DNA of 5,112 nt from an uncultured Eubacteriales bacterium (GTDB lineage Bacteria > Bacillota > Clostridia > Oscillospirales > Oscillospiraceae): the NCBI GenBank assembly GCA_902461475.1, contig CABPXX010000124.1, positions 1-5,112 on the forward strand, read 5' to 3'. Shown here one piece after another: positions 1-4,222 of this stretch. Numbering within the stretch: position 1 is the stretch's first letter; the number at the start of each line of letters is the position of its first letter. The translations under genes were made by a program, and so were the position numbers. The notes under the pieces were generated by a model. That model saw only the letters and a program-made list of their open reading frames with translations, searched no databases and was not told the DNA's origin.

Positions 1-1267
1 TCCTCCAGGTCATGGAAATAGGAGACCTGCTCCTGGCTCATGCCCGACTGGACGGCTCCCTGGGCCATGTGCTTGGCCAGGTCGCCAATGGCGATGAGCC
101 GCTCCACTCCGGCCTGGGCGAAGTAGCCGCCCACCGCCTGGTGGAACATGGCGCTATTGGCGCCCAGCTCCTTCATGTCTCCCACCACAGCCACACGGCG
201 GCGGTCCTTGGCGTCGCCCAGCACGGCGGCATGGACTGGGGGTTGGCATTGTAGGCGTCGTTCAAAATCACCACATCCCCGGGGCAGTTGACCACGTTCA
301 TGCGCATCTTGGTGGGGAGAAACGCCCGGATGCCTCGGGTAATCTCGTCAGCCTCCATGCCGAACAGCTCGCCCACTGCGGTGGCCATGAGGGTGGGGTA
401 GATCATGTGGGTGCCCAGGGCTGGGATATCCGCCTGGAACTTGCTGTGGGGGGTCTTCACCTGGCAGGAGATGTGGCTGGGCCCGTCGCTGTCAATGTCA
501 AAGGCGGTGTAGTCCAGCCCCTCCCCGCTGCCCACCATGTAGGTGGTCTGGGGCAGCTTGCCCTTGAGGGTGGAAAGCATAGGGTCGTCCCCGTTGAGAA
601 TGGCGGTGCCATCCGCCTTGAGATGGTTGAAGATTTCGCACTTGGCGGCAAAAATGGCCTCCCGGCTACCCAGGTTCTCAATGTGGGAGTCCCCCACATT
701 GGTGATGAGGGCCACATCCGGCTCCACCAGCTCGCTGAGGTAGTCGATCTCCCCGGCGTGGTCCATGCCCATCTCCAGCACGCAGATCTGGTGGGTGTGG
801 TCCAGGCGCAGCAGGGTGAGGGGCAGGCCGATGTCATTGTTGAAGTTGCCCTCGGTTTTCAGTACCTTGTACTTGGCCCCCAGCACCGCCGCCACCATGT
901 CCTTGGTGGTGGTCTTGCCCACCGAGCCGGTCACCGCCACAAAGGGGATGTGGAACATCTCCTTATAGTACCGGGCCAGGTCCCGCAGGGACCGCTGGGT
1001 GGAACGCACCTTGATGTAGAACTTCCCCGGCAGGTAGCTCTCCCGCTCCCGGGCGGTAATGCAGCCCACCGCCCCCTGCTCCAGGGCGCTGTTGATGAAG
1101 GAGTGGCCGTCAAACCGCTCTCCCTCCAGGGGAAGGAACAGGCAGCCCTGGGGGACACTGCGGCTGTCGGTACACACCTCGGTGACCGTCTGATTCAGGT
1201 CAGCCTCCCTACCAATGAGGGTGCCGCCCACTGCCTGGAGTAGCTGCGCCAATGTCAAAGCTTCCAT
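1..1267 (-). CDS. murF: UDP-N-acetylmuramoyl-tripeptide--D-alanyl-D-alanine ligase (MurF), 3'-partial, frameshifted
   Basis: Cytoplasmic Mur ligase that uses ATP to join D-Ala-D-Ala to UDP-MurNAc-tripeptide, the last cytoplasmic step of the pentapeptide. It starts at ATG 1267, with AAAGGAG at 1276-1282 eight bases upstream. Visible in order: the N-terminal substrate domain (about residues 1-105), the P-loop TGSVGKTTT (residues 113-121), EGNFNNDIGLPLT (139-151), ITNVGDSH (188-195), an AAKCEI stretch (207-212) whose lysine fits the carbamylated lysine of Mur ligases, and NDAYNANPQSM (336-346), which opens the C-terminal domain. Just after this motif the frame changes near 228-232. The other frame then continues without a stop to the window edge (AAVLGDAKD, VAVVGDMKELG, LIAIGDLAKHMAQGA), as expected of MurF. 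About 423 residues are visible against roughly 450 usual, so only the extreme C-terminus is missing. It lies 23 bases after ddl and is probably cotranscribed with it. Identity is secure; whether the frameshift is real is not known. Confidence 0.93.
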
Positions 1268-1290
1268 CTCTTCTTCTCCTTTACTGGTCC

Positions 1291-2303
1291 TCAGTGTCCC
1301 GCCTTGCGGGCCTGCAAGGATGCCTCAATGATGCGCTCGCACAAGGTGCCGTAATCAATGCCCACCACAGCCGCCTCCTGGGGCAGCAGGCTGGTGGGAG
1401 TCATGCCGGGCAGGGTGTTGATCTCCAAGAACCAGGGGGTGCCGTCCTCGGTGACAATGAAGTCCGCCCGGGAGTACACCGCCAGGCCCACCCCGTGGAA
1501 CACCTTCAAAGCGGCCTCGGCCAGCCGCTGCTCCCACTGCTGGGGAATCTGGGCGGGACAGATCTCATCGGCCGCCCCAGGCTGGTACTTGTTCTCATAG
1601 TCATAGAATCCCTCTTTGGGGATGATCTCAATGGAGGGAAGGGCCTTCCCTTCCAGGATGCCCACCTGGATTTCCCGGCCGGACACATACTGCTCCACCA
1701 CACAGCGGCCGCCCAACTCCAGGCCCTCTTCCAGAGCTGCCTTCAGCTCCTCCTTGGTGCGGGGGATGGACACACCGATGGAAGAGCCGTAGTCCACGGG
1801 CTTGACCACGCAGGGCACTTCCAGACGCTCCACCAGGCCGGGGATGTCCGCTGCGGTGTAGTCCACCAGCTCCCAGCTGGGGGTCTGCACCCCCAGAGGG
1901 GCCACGATACGCTTGGTCAGGTCCTTATCCATGGCAATGGCAGAGCCCAGGTAGTTGGACCCGGTATAGGGAATACCCATGAGGTCCAGAGCGGCCTGCA
2001 CCCGGCCATCCTCGCCGCAGGCCCCGTGGAGGGCCAGGAACACCACATCCGCCTGAGCGCACAGTTCCAGCACTCCGGGGCCTTCACCTGCTCCAGGTCG
2101 GGGGCCACCCGGCCCACCCGGGTCAGCTCCTCATCCAGAGGTGCGTCAAACAGGGTCTCCACCGGGGCGTGGGTGCCCAGGAACATATCCACAAAGGCCA
2201 CCTGGTGCCCCCGCTGGCGCAGGGCGGTACACACCTTGCAGCCGCTGGACAGCGAGACATTCCGCTCCGGGCTCAGTCCGCCCGCCAATACCACAATCTT
2301 CAT
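1291..2303 (-). CDS. ddl: D-alanine--D-alanine ligase (Ddl), frameshifted
   Basis: ATP-grasp ligase that makes D-Ala-D-Ala for peptidoglycan, the substrate of MurF encoded next. The N-terminal part is read from ATG 2303 (MKIVVLAGGLSPERNVSLSSG). Its Glu13 matches the catalytic Glu15 of E. coli DdlB. The frame is lost around the four-G run 2077-2080, and the rest continues in another frame from about GTG 2073 to TGA 1291-1293. Adding one base to that run gives a continuous protein of about 337 residues, a normal length. In that numbering: LHGACGEDG (92-100), KP (168-169), GSSIG (173-177, the nucleotide/substrate loop), YDYENKY (234-240), SRADF with a metal-binding Asp281, and FLEINTLPGMTPTSL with Glu294 and Asn296 as metal ligands. 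Lys-Tyr in the omega loop is typical of true D-Ala-D-Ala ligases rather than D-Ala-D-Lac enzymes. The linker before GVLELC is short, so a somewhat larger deletion is also possible. Confidence 0.93.
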
Positions 2304-2423
2304 GACCATTCTCCTTTATCGGTGGAATCACTCCATGGAACATTCGGTCCCTACAAAGCATTCACTCTTCTCTTCATAGGTATGACTCCCAGGCCTCGTT
2401 TATCCCGGGGATACCCACATTAG
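2304..2423 (-). other. ddl 5' leader with possible mini-ORF
   Basis: This is the roughly 120-base untranslated leader expected from the promoter at 2430-2458. It begins with a near-perfect palindrome, TATCCC-C-GGGATA (2401-2413). It also holds an eight-residue ORF, MKRRVNAL (start 2377, stop 2351-2353), with GGGAG eight bases upstream. I see no intrinsic terminator, T-box motif or known riboswitch core. The mini-ORF may be chance. Confidence 0.35.
2311..2317 (-). promoter_or_regulatory. ribosome binding site of ddl
   Basis: AAAGGAG lies seven bases before ATG 2303. A second in-frame ATG at 2307-2309 is only one base from the motif, too close for efficient initiation. This fixes the start at 2303, which also gives the standard MKIVVLAGG amino terminus. 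Confidence 0.85.
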
Positions 2424-2429
2424 CAAATT

Positions 2430-2458
2430 ATTATATCACTTTGCCCCGGTCCAGGCAA
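2430..2458 (-). promoter_or_regulatory. sigma-A type promoter of ddl-murF
   Basis: On the minus strand, TTGCCT (-35, 2453-2458) is followed by a 17-base spacer and a perfect TATAAT (-10, 2430-2435). The predicted transcript start is near 2423, giving a leader of about 120 bases before ddl. The promoter lies just downstream of the tRNA-Gln terminator, so ddl-murF is a separate transcription unit. No closer promoter to murF was seen, which supports cotranscription. Confidence 0.85.
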
Positions 2459-2476
2459 GAGGTGGGTTTTCCTGAG

Positions 2477-2514
2477 AAAAAGAAAAACGGACATGACCTT
2501 AGTCATGTCCGTTT
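2477..2514 (-). terminator. intrinsic terminator of tRNA-Gln
   Basis: A perfect 13-base-pair stem (2485-2497 with 2502-2514) closes a four-base loop. On the minus strand it is followed by TTCTTTTT. The first base of the stem is the final A of the tRNA's CCA, so the hairpin directly abuts the mature 3' end. Confidence 0.93.
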
Positions 2515-2587
2515 GGCAGCGGATGAAGGATTCGAACCCTCACGAACAGAGTCAGAGTCTGGTGTGCTACCATTACACTAATCCGCT
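2514..2587 (-). tRNA. tRNA-Gln (anticodon CTG)
   Basis: The cloverleaf is complete with encoded CCA (74 bases). The acceptor stem AGCGGAT pairs with ATCCGCT, the discriminator is G, and the D stem is GTGT/GCAC. The anticodon stem-loop CCAGA-CTCTGAC-TCTGT carries the anticodon CTG at 2553-2555, and the T arm is GAGGG-TTCGAAT-CCTTC. It reads the CAG codon. The outermost anticodon-stem pair (C opposite T) is mismatched and the other four pairs are good. It has its own promoter and terminator. Confidence 0.96.
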
Positions 2588-2642
2588 ATGTTTGTTCGTT
2601 TGTCTTGTGCTCTGTTTTGCGCCGCTCGCTTGAGCCTTGTCT

Positions 2643-2670
2643 AGTATAGCACGTATACGAAAAATGTCAA
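2643..2670 (-). promoter_or_regulatory. promoter of tRNA-Gln
   Basis: A perfect TTGACA (-35, 2665-2670), a 16-base spacer and TATACT (-10, 2643-2648) lie about 56 bases upstream of the tRNA. An A-rich tract directly upstream (CGAAAAAAGG and CAAAAAAT, about 2675-2690) resembles an UP element. This is expected for a strongly expressed stable RNA. Confidence 0.88.
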
Positions 2671-2691
2671 CCCCCTTTTTTCGATTTTTTG

Positions 2692-2727
2692 AAAAAAATT
2701 TTGTGCCCCCCAAATTGGGGGGGCACA
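2692..2727 (-). terminator. intrinsic terminator of the cell-wall hydrolase gene
   Basis: A 10-base-pair stem (2702-2711 with 2718-2727, rich in C:G pairs) has a six-base loop. On the minus strand it is followed by AAA and then seven T. It begins ten bases after the hydrolase stop codon. Its T tract runs into the A-rich tract upstream of the tRNA-Gln promoter. Confidence 0.9.
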
Positions 2728-2736
2728 GGACACTCG

Positions 2737-3684
2737 TTAGGCATAGAAGGAGTGGCCGCCAATGGTGGCCACATAGGCACGGTTCCGGGAGGCGTAGCAG
2801 TCCAGGCCTGCCCGGTTGAAGAACAGAGCGTTATCCAGCACCACCGCTCCGTCCAGCACCAGCTTGGCAGCCACCACGCTCTCCCAGTTGGGATCGCGGT
2901 GGATGGAGCCACTGGAGGCAGGGCTAAACTGATTTTTCTGGAAAATCACACCCTCCACCGTGTTGGGGAACTTGTAGCTGGCCACTCGGTTCATCACCAC
3001 GTTGCCCACTGCGATCTTCCCCGCCATAGGTTGATTGCCGCTCTCCGAATAGATGATGTGGGAGAGCCAATAGAGATCATTGCTGTTGTAATAGGAACTG
3101 CCAGGGGTGATATAGCCCTGGCCCTCCTGGGTGTACAGGCGGATGTACCCGGTGGCATCGTCCCGAACCAACTTCAGGTTCAGAACCTCAGCCATGGTAT
3201 CCACGGGAAGCGCCAGATCCCCGTTCAGGTTCACCACACCCTGGTCCAGATAGAGATAGCGGTCGTTGGCCACCACGTAACAGGCGCCATCGTACACCGA
3301 CATCTGCAGAGTCTCCTGGGTCGCCGGGTCGGTAGCGGACACGGACACACCGCCGTCCACCTGCTCCACCACAGCCTGGGGCTGGGCGGCGGCCAGGAAA
3401 GATTCCACGGTTACGTAACACTCTCCCCCGATCATCTCACGCCCCACGTTCAACAGTGCGACGGAGTCAAGATACAGGCCAATGCCCTGGGGGTGCTGGA
3501 TATTCTCTGCGGCCTGCCGGGCCACGATCGCCTCGGCAGAAACCACGGCCATCAGTTCATCTGCGCTGCCCAGCTGCTCGACGACAGCGGGCTCAGAAAC
3601 CTGAGGCTGAACTGCTTTACTGGGCTGGATCAATGTGCATGCCATGAGTGTCGCCAGCATTGCGCTGGTCACCTTCACATTCAT
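2737..3684 (-). CDS. secreted SleB-type cell-wall hydrolase
   Basis: A 315-residue exported protein with a C-terminal Hydrolase_2 domain (SleB/CwlJ family), which cleaves peptidoglycan glycan strands. ATG 3684 is preceded by AAGGAG (3692-3697) at seven bases. Residues 1-24 form a signal peptide with a likely signal peptidase I site after PSKA; a Cys at 16 makes a weak alternative lipobox. Residues about 69-185 are beta-rich with two segments resembling copper-amine-oxidase N-terminal-like repeats (near 71-118 and 143-184), a common wall-protein module. The catalytic domain spans about 202-315: LSHIIYSESGNQPMAGKIAV, where Glu214 fits the catalytic glutamate, then VVMNRV (229-234), FPNTVEGVIF (239-248), NQFSP, LFFN and the terminal IGGHSFYA. 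SleB itself is a spore-germination lytic enzyme, but many clostridial homologues act in vegetative cells. The sigma-A-like promoter here leans to the latter. Monocistronic, with its own terminator. The gene is intact. Confidence 0.9.
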   Translation of the reverse strand: MNVKVTSAMLATLMACTLIQPSKAVQPQVSEPAVVEQLGSADELMAVVSAEAIVARQAAENIQHPQGIGLYLDSVALLNVGREMIGGECYVTVESFLAAAQPQAVVEQVDGGVSVSATDPATQETLQMSVYDGACYVVANDRYLYLDQGVVNLNGDLALPVDTMAEVLNLKLVRDDATGYIRLYTQEGQGYITPGSSYYNSNDLYWLSHIIYSESGNQPMAGKIAVGNVVMNRVASYKFPNTVEGVIFQKNQFSPASSGSIHRDPNWESVVAAKLVLDGAVVLDNALFFNRAGLDCYASRNRAYVATIGGHSFYA

Positions 3685-3701
3685 TCAATCGCTCCTTGTT
3701 T

Positions 3702-3719
3702 CAATTTGTTGTCAAATTG
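3702..3719. repeat. inverted repeat at the hydrolase transcript start
   Basis: A perfect 7-base-pair dyad, CAATTTG-N4-CAAATTG, lies at about +1 to +18 of the predicted hydrolase transcript. It could be an operator for a dimeric regulator or a weak leader hairpin. Overlapping it, ATTGTAAC occurs twice (3716-3723 and 3727-3734), 11 bases apart, about one helical turn. Confidence 0.5.
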
Positions 3720-3726
3720 TAACTGT

Positions 3727-3755
3727 ATTGTAACCCATTTTAAACCGCTTTGCAA
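3727..3755 (-). promoter_or_regulatory. promoter of the cell-wall hydrolase gene
   Basis: TTGCAA (-35, 3750-3755), a 17-base spacer and TACAAT (-10, 3727-3732) on the minus strand. The predicted start is near 3720, giving a short leader of about 35 bases. A second TACAAT lies 11 bases downstream (3716-3721) with a weaker -35, so two overlapping promoters are possible. Confidence 0.8.
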
Positions 3756-3832
3756 CCCTTTTGCTCCGTCATTTTGACTAAACATCTCGCCCCTTTCAGG
3801 CAGCATACACACAGGTCATCTAAATTTTGACC

Positions 3833-3871
3833 ATATTTTCCCGTTTTTGTGCGTTTTGCACACAAAAATAT
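3833..3871. repeat. nested inverted repeat upstream of the hydrolase
   Basis: The outer arms are ATATTTT (3833-3839) and AAAATAT (3865-3871). The inner arms are GTGC (3849-3852) and GCAC (3858-3861), flanked by T5 and A5 tracts. No T tract follows on either strand, so it is not a terminator. It lies about 80-115 bases upstream of the hydrolase -35, so a regulator site or a bent segment is possible. Confidence 0.4.
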
Positions 3872-3922
3872 AGAGAACAATTTTCCGCGTCATTCCCTGC
3901 TCTGGGCTGGTCTCTGAGCCAC

Positions 3923-3965
3923 AAAAAGAAACGGTGGAAGCGGCCAAGAAAAGCCTGCTTCCACC
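3923..3965 (-). terminator. extra intrinsic terminator-like hairpin
   Basis: GGTGGAAGC (3933-3941) pairs perfectly with GCTTCCACC (3957-3965). GGC/GCC extends the stem past a one-base bulge to an eight-base loop. On the minus strand it is followed by GTTTCTTTTT. It lies about 50 bases beyond the tRNA-Ser terminator, so it is either a backup terminator or the end of a short unannotated transcript. There is no T tract on the plus strand. Confidence 0.7.
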
Positions 3966-4015
3966 TGGGGCATCGTTCCGTTTCATCCCGGTGACATTTG
4001 AGGTAGTCCGTGTCG

Positions 4016-4054
4016 AAAAAAGGAAAACCCCGAACGTTTTACGTTCGGGGTTTT
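4016..4054 (-). terminator. intrinsic terminator of tRNA-Ser
   Basis: A perfect 14-base-pair stem (4024-4037 with 4041-4054) with a three-base loop. On the minus strand it is followed by CC and six T. As at tRNA-Gln, the outermost stem base is the A of the encoded CCA. Confidence 0.94.
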
Positions 4055-4145
4055 GGCGGAGTGGGAGGGATTCGAACCCTCGGACGGTTTTTGGCCGTCA
4101 CACGATTTCCAATCGTGCTCGTTATGACCTCTTCGATACCACTCC
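4054..4145 (-). tRNA. tRNA-Ser (anticodon GGA)
   Basis: A class II tRNA of 92 bases including CCA. The acceptor stem is GGAGTGG/CCACTCC with discriminator G. The anticodon arm CACGA-TTGGAAA-TCGTG has the anticodon GGA at 4108-4110. The long variable arm GACGG-CCAAAAA-CCGTC is characteristic of serine tRNAs, and the T arm is GAGGG-TTCGAAT-CCCTC. It reads UCC and UCU codons. It has its own promoter and terminator. Confidence 0.97.
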
Positions 4146-4174
4146 GTGTGGCCTCTGTCGGGTCAACGAAGGTC

Positions 4175-4202
4175 ATTATACCAGATTCTCCGCCAATGTC
4201 AA
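4175..4202 (-). promoter_or_regulatory. consensus promoter of tRNA-Ser
   Basis: A perfect TTGACA (4197-4202), a 16-base spacer and a perfect TATAAT (4175-4180) lie about 30 bases upstream of the tRNA. An A-rich UP-like tract (GAAAAAAGG) sits directly upstream of the -35 element, between it and the symporter stop codon. Confidence 0.93.
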
Positions 4203-4222
4203 CACCTTTTTTCAAATTCTTT

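Larger units (their letters stand above)
3756..4015. other. non-coding gap between tRNA-Ser and the hydrolase promoter
   Basis: No convincing gene is present. The gap holds a terminator-like hairpin (3923-3965), a nested dyad (3833-3871), a small dyad GTCA-TTT-TGAC (3768-3778) and GGTCA-N9-TGACC (3814-3832). The only minus-strand ORF of note (3816-3986, 56 residues) has no convincing ribosome binding site and crosses the hairpin, so it is not called. The part nearest the hydrolase is AT-rich, as usual for an upstream regulatory region. Confidence 0.6.

Noticed and set aside
407..1243. Long plus-strand ORF (278 residues) opposite murF
   Set aside because: It is antisense to a clear MurF, rich in His, Gly and Val without domain motifs, and has no good ribosome binding site. 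It is typical of mirror frames in GC-rich genes.
2307..2309. Upstream in-frame ATG as the ddl start
   Set aside because: It is only one base from the AAAGGAG motif. ATG 2303 has optimal spacing and gives the usual amino terminus.
1252..2379. Plus-strand ORF (375 residues) opposite ddl
   Set aside because: It is the shadow of Ddl and its leader, with low-complexity His/Gln/Gly-rich composition and no recognisable fold.
2304..2423. T-box or other riboswitch in the ddl leader
   Set aside because: GTAGGGACCGAATG loosely recalls the T-box core, but the conserved motif, specifier stem and terminator/antiterminator pair are not present.
2689..3777. Plus-strand ORF (362 residues) opposite the hydrolase
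   Set aside because: It spans the terminator, the whole hydrolase gene and its promoter on the other strand, and has no family motif.
3756..3900. Forespore (sigma-G or sigma-F) promoter for the SleB-type gene
   Set aside because: Some partial matches such as GAATG followed by CTATAT exist, but no convincing pair was found, and a much better sigma-A promoter lies close to the gene.
3816..3986. Minus-strand 56-residue ORF (MKRNDAPGG...) in the intergenic gap
   Set aside because: There is no properly spaced ribosome binding site, the frame runs through the terminator-like hairpin and T tract, and no motif is visible.
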